Shown in pieces: positions 56,847-64,000 of a stretch of DNA of 64,000 nucleotides. A model generated the notes under the pieces. It did no database searches, was not told the DNA's origin, and saw only the letters and a program-made list of their open reading frames with translations. The number at the start of each line of letters is the position of its first letter. The first letter of the stretch is position 1. Both the position numbers and the translations under genes were made by a program. This DNA is from Rhodococcus xishaensis. Lineage in GTDB: Bacteria; Actinomycetota; Actinomycetes; Mycobacteriales; Mycobacteriaceae. The stretch spans positions 517,741 to 581,740 of the forward strand of contig NZ_RKLO01000003.1 of assembly GCF_004011825.1 (NCBI RefSeq), given 5' to 3'.

Positions 56847-59226
56847 CGGACGCGAGATCCCGGTCACCGGCAGCTTGCTGCAGCCGCTGGTCCGACGGAC
56901 CAGCGATATCTTGCGCGTCTTCATCGCCTTGATTCTGCTCGCGGCGGTCATCGCCGGCTCGCTGATCACCCGAAGTGAGTGGGAGGCGCTCGAAACGTCG
57001 GTGTCCGACATCGTCGGCATCCTGCCACCGGAGTTGTCGGATACCGTCTATCTCCTGTACGGCGTCGCGATCCTCGCGCTGCCGTTCGCGATCCTGATCC
57101 AGCTCATCGTCGGCCGACACTGGAGGCTGCTCGCGGGTTATGCGGCAGCCGCCCTCGTCGCGGGTGTGGCCTTGTCTTTCACCGGGTCGGGTCTGGCGGC
57201 CCCGCAATGGCACCTCGACGTCTCCGCACAGTTGAATACCTTCCTCTCCCAGTTCCTCGACGACCCCCGGTGGATCGCGATGCTCGCGGCGGTCCTGACG
57301 GTGTCGGGGCCGTGGCTGCCGAAACGCTGGCGCCGCCTGTGGTGGGCTCTGCTGCTCCTCTTCGCTCCCATCCACCTGGTCGTCAGTTCGATCGTGCCGG
57401 CTCGTTCCATGCTGGGCCTGGCCGTCGGGTATCTCGTCGGCGCGATCATCGTGCTCGCTGTTGGAACCCCAGCCCTCGAGGTTCCCCTCGTATCGGCGGT
57501 CGAGGCCCTCGAGCGCCTGGGGCACCGGGTCACCGCATTCCGGGTGATTGCTCCGGCGGGCAGTGGACCACTGATCCTCGGGGCGTCCCGCGACGGACAA
57601 CCCGAGTTGGTCGTGGAGTTGTACGGAAAGAATCAGCGCAGCCGCGGGGTGATCCGCCAGGTCTCCCGATGGCTCGCTTTCCGCAGTAGCGAGAGCGTGC
57701 CGGCCCACGCCTCGCTCGCTCGTGCGGTCGAACACCGCGCGCTCATGGGGATCGCCGTGGCGGATCTGGATCTGGCGGCCTCCAAGCCGATGGCCGTCAC
57801 GACCCTCGACCGCGGATGGGAGATGTTCGTCCGGCCCTTCTCGCGCGGCACCTCCCTGCACGCGCTCATCTCGGACCAGGCGCGTCCGCACGACTCGCTG
57901 CTCGAGAAGGTATGGGGGGCGCTGGTCGACCTCCACGCCCGTCAGATTGCGCATGGCGATCTGCGGGCGTCGGAGATCCGGATCGACGACGGACGAGCCC
58001 TGTTCGATGGCTTCACGCATGCGGAGCTCGGCGCGTCCGAGGCGCAGATCCAGTCCGACACCGCTCAATTGCTGCTGACCACCGCGTCGTTGTTCGGCGT
58101 CGAACCGGCCGTGAAAGCCGCGCTCGCCGCGCGCGGTCGCGACCGGGTCCTGGCTGCCTCCGGGCGCCTCACGAGGTCCGCCATGCCCGCGCGCCTGCGC
58201 AAGCCGATCCCCGACTCTTCGGCGCTACTCGGAACGATTCGCGACGAGGTGACCCGGCAGACGGACATCGAGAAGATCACCCCTGAGCAGGTCACACGCT
58301 TCACTCGCAATCAGATCATCCAGTTGGTCCTGCTGATCGGCCTTGTCTACGTGGCTTACCCGTTCATCAGCCAGGTCCCTACCTTCGTCACCGAACTGAG
58401 GTCCGCGAACTGGTGGTGGGCGCTCGCCGGCCTGCTCGTGTCCGCGCTGACCTACGTCGGAGCCGCGGCCGCGCTCTGGGCGTGCGCCTTCGAGTTGGTC
58501 CGATACCGGTATCTGCTGATCATGCAGATCGCCAACACGTTCGCGGCCACATCTACCCCGGCCGGTGTCGGCGGCTTGGCGCTCAGTGTGCGGTTCTTGC
58601 AGAAAAACGGCCTCGGAGCAGTCCGCGCGACTGCCGCGGTAGCGCTGCAGCAAACCGTCCAGGTCGTCACCCACGTCGCGCTACTGATCCTCTTCAGTGT
58701 CGCGGCCGGACGGGATGCCGATCTATCGCACTTCGTCCCGAGAGGCACCCTGCTCTACCTGATCGTCGGCATCGCACTCGGCGCGATCGGAACCTTCATG
58801 TTCATCCCGAAGGCACGGCGCTGGCTGCGCACCGAGGTACGGCCGCAGCTCACGGAGGTACTGGGATCGCTGGCCCAGCTGGCCCGGAGCCCGGGCCGGT
58901 TCCTGCTGATCGTGCTCGGCAGCGTAGGTACGACGCTCGGCGCTGCACTGGCACTGTGGGCCAGTGTCGAGGCGTTCGGAGGCGGGACCACGTTCGTAAC
59001 GGTGACGATCGTGACGATGATCGGTGGCACTCTCGCGTCGGCTGCGCCGACCCCGGGAGGCGTGGGGGCGGTGGAGGCCGCCCTCATCGGTGGCCTGACC
59101 GCATTCGGTCTGCCGGTAGGGGTCGCGGTACCGTCAGTCCTGCTATACCGCGTTCTCACCTGCTGGCTGCCGGTGTTCTGCGGCTGGCCGACGTTGCGTT
59201 GGCTGCAGAGAAACGACATGGTGTGA
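56836..59226 (+). CDS. Kinase-like/flippase-like (LPG-synthase TM) fusion membrane protein
   Basis: TTG start at 56836, the first possible one after an in-frame stop at 56827, giving MRVDGREIPVTGS. The 796-aa protein has an N-terminal block of about six TM segments (residues 20-215). A soluble middle (about 220-450) contains HGDLRASEI (H373-D375) and LFDGF (D391-F393), which look like a degenerate kinase catalytic loop and DFG region. The C-terminal flippase/LPG-synthase-TM domain (about 490-790) has NTFAATSTPAGVGGLALSVR and TPGGVGAVEAALIGG. Related proteins occur in mycobacteria. It probably moves or modifies a lipid-linked substrate. Confidence 0.82.
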   Translation: MRVDGREIPVTGSLLQPLVRRTSDILRVFIALILLAAVIAGSLITRSEWEALETSVSDIVGILPPELSDTVYLLYGVAILALPFAILIQLIVGRHWRLLAGYAAAALVAGVALSFTGSGLAAPQWHLDVSAQLNTFLSQFLDDPRWIAMLAAVLTVSGPWLPKRWRRLWWALLLLFAPIHLVVSSIVPARSMLGLAVGYLVGAIIVLAVGTPALEVPLVSAVEALERLGHRVTAFRVIAPAGSGPLILGASRDGQPELVVELYGKNQRSRGVIRQVSRWLAFRSSESVPAHASLARAVEHRALMGIAVADLDLAASKPMAVTTLDRGWEMFVRPFSRGTSLHALISDQARPHDSLLEKVWGALVDLHARQIAHGDLRASEIRIDDGRALFDGFTHAELGASEAQIQSDTAQLLLTTASLFGVEPAVKAALAARGRDRVLAASGRLTRSAMPARLRKPIPDSSALLGTIRDEVTRQTDIEKITPEQVTRFTRNQIIQLVLLIGLVYVAYPFISQVPTFVTELRSANWWWALAGLLVSALTYVGAAAALWACAFELVRYRYLLIMQIANTFAATSTPAGVGGLALSVRFLQKNGLGAVRATAAVALQQTVQVVTHVALLILFSVAAGRDADLSHFVPRGTLLYLIVGIALGAIGTFMFIPKARRWLRTEVRPQLTEVLGSLAQLARSPGRFLLIVLGSVGTTLGAALALWASVEAFGGGTTFVTVTIVTMIGGTLASAAPTPGGVGAVEAALIGGLTAFGLPVGVAVPSVLLYRVLTCWLPVFCGWPTLRWLQRNDMV

Positions 59227-59377
59227 CCGCGACATACCTGACAGTCCCAAAAGAGCACGCCAATTTCGGACAACCAGTAGCAAAACCCGACATATAGCCG
59301 ATACCAAAAGTGATATACACATCCGGAGACTGTGGAGCTGATCCTTGCTCCCGGCCGACCATCGAAGGCGAGTAGGA

Positions 59378-60457
59378 ATGCGTGTAACCAAGAAGTCCCG
59401 CCGGCTCAAAGCGTTGATCGGCGCCACCACGGCGACGGTCGCCGCGCTGCCCGCCTTCTTCGGGGCCGGGGTGGCCTCGGCGGAGACGCCGGCGCAGAAC
59501 GACGCTGAGCAAATCGAGGCCTCTGCGCAGGCGAACGGCGGAACCGAGCTCGTGTCCGCGAAGCCTGGCAACGCGAGCAACAAGATGCGGCTGGTCGTCC
59601 ATTCCGAATCGATGGACCGCGACATCCCGCTCGAGGTCATCCGCCCGGCGGACACCTCGAAGCCGGCACCCACGCTGTACCTGCTCAACGGCGCCGGTGG
59701 CGGCGAGGATGCGGCGTCGTGGCAGCGACAGACCGACATCGTCACCTTCTTCGCGAACAAGCAGGTCAACGTCGTCACGCCGATGGAGGGCGCGTTCACC
59801 TACTACACCGACTGGCAGAAGCCGGACCCCGCTCTGCACGGCGTCAACAAGTGGGAGACCTTCCTCACGGAGGAACTGCCGCCCGTCATCGACTCCGCGC
59901 TCGGCACCACCGGTGAAAACGCTCTCGCCGGCATCTCGACCTCGGGCACCTCGGTGTTCAACCTCGCGATCGCCAAGCCCGGTCTGTACAACGCCGTCGG
60001 CGCATACAGCGGCTGCGCCGGCACTGCCGACCCGGTCGGCCAGACCTACATTCAGATCGTGATCGGGGCCCGCGGCGACGCGGACATCGAGAACATGTGG
60101 GGCCCGGTCGACGGCCCGGACTGGATCGCACACGACCCGATCATCAACGCGGAGAAGCTACGCGGCACCCCGCTGTACGTCTCGACTGCCACCGGCTTGC
60201 CCGGCCCGCACGACACGCTCGAGAGCAAGGGCATCAACGGCAACATGGTGACCCTGGCGAACCAGGTCATCGTCGGCGGCATCATCGAGGCAGCGACCAA
60301 CGAGTGCACGCACCGCTTGGCCAACCGCCTCGCGGAGCTGCAGATCCCGGCCCAGTTCGACTTCAAGCCGGCCGGCACCCACTCGTGGGGTTACTGGCAG
60401 GACGATCTCCACAACTCGTGGCCGATGCTGGCCGCAGCGATGAACACCCCGGTGTAA
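59378..60457 (+). CDS. Mycolyltransferase-type esterase, copy 1
   Basis: 359 aa from ATG 59378 (SD GAGTAGGA). Signal peptide through GVASA (cleavage about residue 35). An alpha/beta-hydrolase fold of the antigen-85/esterase-D family: APTLYLLNGAGGGEDAASWQ, nucleophile elbow AGISTSGTSVF (S187) and GTHSWGYW (H335). GISTSG replaces the GLSM context of Ag85. It is expected to transfer mycolates onto trehalose or arabinogalactan outside the membrane. A near twin follows, separated by a terminator. Confidence 0.9.
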   Translation: MRVTKKSRRLKALIGATTATVAALPAFFGAGVASAETPAQNDAEQIEASAQANGGTELVSAKPGNASNKMRLVVHSESMDRDIPLEVIRPADTSKPAPTLYLLNGAGGGEDAASWQRQTDIVTFFANKQVNVVTPMEGAFTYYTDWQKPDPALHGVNKWETFLTEELPPVIDSALGTTGENALAGISTSGTSVFNLAIAKPGLYNAVGAYSGCAGTADPVGQTYIQIVIGARGDADIENMWGPVDGPDWIAHDPIINAEKLRGTPLYVSTATGLPGPHDTLESKGINGNMVTLANQVIVGGIIEAATNECTHRLANRLAELQIPAQFDFKPAGTHSWGYWQDDLHNSWPMLAAAMNTPV

Positions 60458-60476
60458 CTCGCAAGAACTGACGAAA

Positions 60477-60504
60477 GGGCGCCCCGGCCTCAGCCGGGGC
60501 GCCC
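60477..60504 (+). terminator. Intrinsic terminator between the mycolyltransferase copies
   Basis: GGGCGCCCCGGC-CTCA-GCCGGGGCGCCC forms a perfect 12-bp stem, preceded by AAA and followed by TT. Copy 2 therefore likely has its own promoter. Confidence 0.85.
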
Positions 60505-60554
60505 TTACCGTGGGGCTGATCCTGCTCCCGGCGGAACATCGAAGGAGAGAAGGA

Positions 60555-61634
60555 ATGCGTGTGACCAAGAAGTCTCGTCAGCTGAAAGCGTTGATCGGCG
60601 CCACCACCGCGACGGTCGCCGCGCTCCCCGCCTTCTTCGGGGCCGGCGTGGCCTCGGCGGAGACGCCGGCGCAGAACGACGCTGACCGGATCGAAGCCTC
60701 CGCGCAGGCGAACGGCGGAACCGAGCTCGTGTCTGCGACGCCAGGCAACGCGAGCAACAAGATGCGACTGGTCGTCCGGTCGGAGTCGATGGGCCGCGAC
60801 ATCCCCTTCGAGGTCATCCGCCCGGCCGACACCTCGAAGCCGGCACCCACGCTGTACCTGCTCAATGGCGCTGGCGGCGGCGAGGATTCGGCGTCGTGGC
60901 AGCTGCGGACCGACATGGCCACCTTCTTCAAGGACAAGCAGGTCAACGTCATCACGCCGATGCAGGGCGCGTTCAGCTACTACACGGACTGGCAGAGGCC
61001 CGAGGAGGCCTTGCACGGCGTCAACCGTTGGGAGACCTTCCTGACGGAGGAACTGCCCCCGGTCATCGACTCCGCGCTCGGCACCACCGGCGTCAACGCT
61101 CTCGCCGGCATCTCCACGTCGGGCACCTCGGTGTTCAACCTCGCGATCGCCAAGCCCGGCCTGTACGAGGCCGTCGGCGCCTACAGCGGCTGTGCGAGCA
61201 CCATGGAGCCCGCCGGCCAGACCTACATTCAGATCGTGATCGGGGCCCGCGGCGACGCCGATGTCGAGAACATGTGGGGGCCGATCGGCAGCGAAGACTG
61301 GATCAAGCATGACCCGATCATCAACGCCGACAAGCTGCGCGGTACCGATATCTACCTCTCGTCAGCGACCGGGCTGCCGGGTCCCCACGACACCCTCGAC
61401 AGCGAAGGCATCAACGGGAGCATCCCGCGCCTGGCCGAGCGTGTGATCGTCGGAGGCATCATCGAAGCCGCGACCAACGAGTGCTCCCTTCGCATGGCTC
61501 GGCGTCTGGCCGACCTGCAGATCCCGGCTGTTGTCGATTTCAAGCCGGCGGGCACACACTCCTGGGGCTACTGGGAGGACGATCTACACAACTCCTGGCC
61601 GATGCTGGCCGCGTCGATGAACACCCCGGCGTAG
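60555..61634 (+). CDS. Mycolyltransferase-type esterase, copy 2
   Basis: 359 aa from ATG 60555 (SD GAAGGAGAGAAGGA). It keeps the same S187/H335 positions, signal peptide and overall length as copy 1. My hand comparison finds 56 differences in 359 positions (about 84% identity). Changes cluster at about 117-150, 214-250, 262-315, whereas the catalytic elbow and GTHSWGYW are unchanged. Function as for copy 1. Two copies may differ in acceptor preference or regulation. Confidence 0.9.
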   Translation: MRVTKKSRQLKALIGATTATVAALPAFFGAGVASAETPAQNDADRIEASAQANGGTELVSATPGNASNKMRLVVRSESMGRDIPFEVIRPADTSKPAPTLYLLNGAGGGEDSASWQLRTDMATFFKDKQVNVITPMQGAFSYYTDWQRPEEALHGVNRWETFLTEELPPVIDSALGTTGVNALAGISTSGTSVFNLAIAKPGLYEAVGAYSGCASTMEPAGQTYIQIVIGARGDADVENMWGPIGSEDWIKHDPIINADKLRGTDIYLSSATGLPGPHDTLDSEGINGSIPRLAERVIVGGIIEAATNECSLRMARRLADLQIPAVVDFKPAGTHSWGYWEDDLHNSWPMLAASMNTPA

Positions 61635-61653
61635 CTCGCACGAACTGACGACA

Positions 61654-61685
61654 GGGCGCCTCGGCTTCGGCCGGGGCGCCCTTTT
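61654..61685 (+). terminator. Intrinsic terminator after copy 2
   Basis: GGGCGCCTCGGC / GCCGGGGCGCCC with a TTCG tetraloop and TTTT after the stem is a classical intrinsic terminator. Confidence 0.9.
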
Positions 61686-61753
61686 GTCTCGAGTCGACCG
61701 CTCGGCGGTTCATACTGCGGTTGTCAACTGATGTCGAACGGAGGGAATCGGCA

Positions 61754-62212
61754 ATGAGCTTTACCCATCCCCGCGGAACCCGGGGTGCACGGAAGCCGGG
61801 TGGACGCTTGATGCGCTGGGTGAACAAGTTCGCCATGAGGCGCATACGGCGCAGCAGCGGGAAGTTCATGGGCGCGGACGCACTGATTCTCACCACCGTC
61901 GGCCGCAAGAGTGGGCAGCCGCACTCCACCCCCGTCAGCTGGTTCCGCGGGCTGGACGACGGTTGGGTCGTCGTCGCCTCCGCCGCCGGGGCTCGCTCCA
62001 ACCCCGCCTGGTATCACAACCTGGCTGCACACCCTGATCAGGTGACGATCGAGATGGCCGGACAGTCGATAGCCGTGACCGCACGGGAATTGCACGGCAA
62101 CGAGCGGGACCGGATATGGGAGACGATCAAGGCGACCTTTCCCCGGTTCGCTCAGTACGAGCAGAAGACCGACCGTCTCCTGCCGGTCATCGCACTGGCC
62201 CGCCGGTCCTGA
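61754..62212 (+). CDS. Deazaflavin (F420)-type nitroreductase-family oxidoreductase
   Basis: ATG 61754 after ACGGAGGGAATCGGC, 152 aa. The DDN/FDOR-A pattern is clear: ADALILTTVGRKSGQPHSTP, then VSWFRGLDDGWVVVASAAGA, NPAWYHNLAAHPDQVTIEMA. Family members bind F420 or fatty acids and reduce quinones or nitroaromatics. The gene's 3' end abuts the FKBP fragment on the other strand. Confidence 0.85.
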   Translation: MSFTHPRGTRGARKPGGRLMRWVNKFAMRRIRRSSGKFMGADALILTTVGRKSGQPHSTPVSWFRGLDDGWVVVASAAGARSNPAWYHNLAAHPDQVTIEMAGQSIAVTARELHGNERDRIWETIKATFPRFAQYEQKTDRLLPVIALARRS

Positions 62213-62391
62213 CCTTCGAGCACGAACACCAGCGTCTTACCCGAGAGCTGATGGCCGCCACCGGCGGGACCGTACGCGAGCTTCGGCGGGACCGTGAGCT
62301 TGCGACAACCGCCGACCCTCATGCCGGGGATGCCTTCCTGCCAGCCGGCGATGAGGCCCTGCAAGGGGAAGGCGATGGACTCGCCACGGCT
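62212..62391 (-). pseudogene. FKBP-type peptidyl-prolyl isomerase fragment
   Basis: One frame reads SRGESIAFPLQGLIAGWQEG, then IPGMRVGGCRKLTVPPKLAY and GHQLSGKTLVFVLE, the C-terminal half of an FKBP-type isomerase. The N-terminal half and start are missing; upstream sequence in the same frame is not FKBP-like. The end has lost its stop and reads on into the reverse of the F420-type gene. It is therefore a truncated relic. Confidence 0.7.
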
Positions 62392-62854
62392 GCAAATACT
62401 CATAGGCGGTTCATTTTGTGTCGAACCATAGTCATGCAATCAGCAGTGAACTCCGCAGCATTGCGCATGAACACTTCCCGACTAGAAAGGTCTGGCCACT
62501 TCTTTGACGAGGACTTCGACGATCCATCAATCCCGCACGCCGGGGCGGCGCCTCCACCCAGTTCCGCGTCTGCGGCGTTGCCAAGATAGTCCGAAAGAAT
62601 CCTACAAGGACCGGATTTGAACTCTCGCTGCAGCCTCATAGTAAGGTCCGCCCGTCGACGCAAGATGCGGATTCCATCTGCCCCGTGCCGAGTGATCTAT
62701 CCATGACCGGCCACCCGACACGAGTCCCCTATGACCACGGACCCTCTATCAGAACGGAACTCCGCAACCGTACGAAGGCTCGAGCATGAGAACCAGCGAA
62801 CACGGCCTCTGCCCTCACCCGGAGACTGAATCCTTCCCTGCAGCCGAACCGCAG
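62392..62854. other. Decayed intergenic region, no supported gene
   Basis: About 460 bp with low coding signal on both strands and locally AT-richer sequence. A stretch near 62612-62640 (ATTTGAACTCTCG) faintly resembles the reverse of a tRNA T-arm, but the stem does not pair. I see nothing functional here. Confidence 0.4.
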
Positions 62855-63066
62855 TCAGTCAGTCTCCATGGCCTTGACCAGGCTCCGTGGTCGCAGATCA
62901 ACCCAATTGGCCACGACGTGCTCGATACATGACTCGCGCTAAGCACTACAAAATACAGATTCGCCAACCATCCGGAAATCGCGCGGGGTCCGGACATAGA
63001 GAATGTTGACCTTCCGGATTCATCAGAACCAAGAAATTAATTCTCGTCATCGTCAAATGGGTTCAT
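62855..63066 (-). pseudogene. mbtH-like gene relic with two frameshifts
   Basis: Downstream of the NRPS stop, after an SD (AGGGAGAG), ATG 63066 reads MNPFDDDEN then stop (63037). A second frame starting at 63035 reads FLVLMNPEGQHSLCPDPARF and PDGWRICIL, ending at 62946. A third from 62938 reads RESCIEHVVANWVDLRPRSL and VKAMETD, ending at 62855. Together they cover the whole MbtH family: NPFDDD start, xHSLWP motif (Trp to Cys here) and LRPRSL end. At least two indels break it. MbtH proteins activate NRPS adenylation domains. Confidence 0.8.
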
Positions 63067-63089
63067 TGAAAACTCTCCCTTCAAGCACC

Positions 63090-64000
63090 TCAACCAGGCT
63101 CACTGGACAATAGATAGCCGTTCATCCCATCCCACCTGTCGAGCGCATCGCCCACGACGCCGGCTACTTCGCGAACAGCTTCGGGCATATCCAAATCTGA
63201 GTGCACGAACTCCAGGTCATGGACCTCAATATCTCCGATGATGTGCCGCAGCCAAAGCTGCTGCAGATCATCCACCCGCTGACTACCGTCCTCGTCGAGA
63301 GTCGCACGGAAGAGCAAAACATCTCCACGATAAGTGGGCGGTATGAACTTCGGCATGATTTCCACGCTGTTCGAATAGACACGCAGAATATTTGACATCA
63401 CTGGAGTAATCTCCGGTGCGTCCGCCAGGTCTCCATACCGGTCGCGGACCCAACGGAGGAGCACCTCGTCAACGTCCACATCTTGCGGCGCTTCTCCAGT
63501 CGAAGGCCAGCTGTCCATCAAGGCCAGGACGCCGACCTCGTACCCCCTTTGCTGCAGTTCAGCAGCTATTGCATGAGCCACGACCCCACCAAACGACCAT
63601 CCAAGCAGGTGGTAGGGGCCTTCAGGCTCGCGTTCAAGAATCCTCTCAACGTAGTCAACGACCATTTCATCTACCGAACTAGCGACGCTTCCACCATCTA
63701 GACCACGCGCTTGAACAGCGAATACCGGCCGCTCTGCGAGATACTGGGCAATTGGCTCATACGACCAGCTCAGTCCACCGGCGGGGTGCACGCACCAAAG
63801 CGGCCGCCTATCCCCCGGTTCGTTCAACACAAGGATCGGTTCCAGCCCGGTAGGTGTGTCAGGCGCCACCCCGTCACCGAGCCGGGCCGCCAACTCCGCC
63901 ACCGTCGGAGCCTCGAACACCACCCGAATCGGCACCTCCACACCCAGCACCGACCGGACACGACTGACCAACCGCGTCGCCGACAACGAATGCCCACCGA
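63090..64000 (-). CDS. NRPS C-terminal end: PCP and thioesterase domains (partial)
   Basis: The frame enters from the right edge and ends at 63090. At the edge it reads [20 protein letters not shown], where GGHSL is the 4'-phosphopantetheine attachment motif of a peptidyl carrier protein (Ser is the site). About 40 residues later a type I thioesterase begins: [20 protein letters not shown], nucleophile elbow [12 protein letters not shown], then a variable lid and a C-terminal His region ([13 protein letters not shown]). It releases the finished peptide. The rest of the synthetase lies outside the window, so the product cannot be inferred. Confidence 0.92.
   Translation of the reverse strand, partial: GGHSLSATRLVSRVRSVLGVEVPIRVVFEAPTVAELAARLGDGVAPDTPTGLEPILVLNEPGDRRPLWCVHPAGGLSWSYEPIAQYLAERPVFAVQARGLDGGSVASSVDEMVVDYVERILEREPEGPYHLLGWSFGGVVAHAIAAELQQRGYEVGVLALMDSWPSTGEAPQDVDVDEVLLRWVRDRYGDLADAPEITPVMSNILRVYSNSVEIMPKFIPPTYRGDVLLFRATLDEDGSQRVDDLQQLWLRHIIGDIEVHDLEFVHSDLDMPEAVREVAGVVGDALDRWDGMNGYLLSSEPG

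Noticed and set aside
62612..62640. Reverse tRNA T-arm-like sequence (ATTTGAACTCTCG)
   Set aside because: The flanking bases do not pair as a T-stem and no acceptor or anticodon arm can be built.

Overview
The window is GC-rich actinobacterial DNA. Two tandem mycolyltransferase-type esterases (59.4-61.6 kb), a block in the order ctpE / metallo-hydrolase / echA6 known from mycobacteria, an accD3-type carboxyltransferase, a mycobacterial-type three-domain LigD and the end of an NRPS gene all point to a mycolic-acid bacterium (order Mycobacteriales). Rhodococcus is my best guess; the genus is inference.

Layout. (1) 1-8.36 kb: one end of a temperate phage or integrative element. A tightly packed minus-strand operon, mostly joined by 4-nt overlaps, encodes SSB, an HNH nuclease, a probable ssDNA-annealing protein, a BRO-type antirepressor and many tiny proteins. 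A Cro-like/repressor divergent pair flanks four copies of a 14-bp operator. A second regulator (HTH plus MmyB-like domain), a tyrosine integrase and a 3' tRNA fragment (candidate att site) close the element. (2) 8.37-15.4 kb: a repeat-rich locus of exported proteins. Three paralogues share one signal peptide and a conserved TTG start but differ in their mature parts. The locus also has two lipoproteins, a further small exported protein, a seven-repeat YVTN beta-propeller, decayed phage-like genes and a recurring hairpin after each small exported-protein gene. (3) 15.6-19.4 kb: PucR-type regulator, class II aldolase, TetR regulator with an HD-domain protein. (4) 19.4-42.5 kb: housekeeping and metabolic genes: LigD, acyl-CoA ligase, an SBP-VWA protein, lipase, Na+/H+ antiporter, CtpE, metallo-hydrolase, EchA6, flavin monooxygenase, DUF1254/1214 protein, cupin, Crp/Fnr regulator, peroxiredoxin-like protein, DUF427 protein, MFS exporter, aldo/keto reductase, methyltransferase and small membrane proteins. 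(5) 42.7-48.2 kb: DyP peroxidase, PCu(A)C copper chaperone and a membrane protein, then a regulator/membrane/ABC-exporter operon. (6) 48.1-56 kb: hot-dog thioesterase flanked by a duplicated accD3 leader, AccD3, PrpE, a hypothetical protein, photolyase and a GntR regulator. (7) 56.2-62.2 kb: MarR regulator, a 796-aa membrane protein with a kinase-like middle and a flippase-like C-terminus, two mycolyltransferases and an F420-type oxidoreductase. (8) 62.2-64 kb: a decay zone with an FKBP fragment and a frameshifted mbtH relic just downstream of the PCP-TE end of an NRPS gene that runs off the window.

The features that looked least ordinary to me are the modular exported-protein family at 8.9-12.7 kb, the mbtH relic behind the NRPS gene, the direct duplication bracketing the thioesterase gene next to accD3, and the four-site phage immunity region. 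I found no CRISPR array, rRNA operon or intact insertion sequence.
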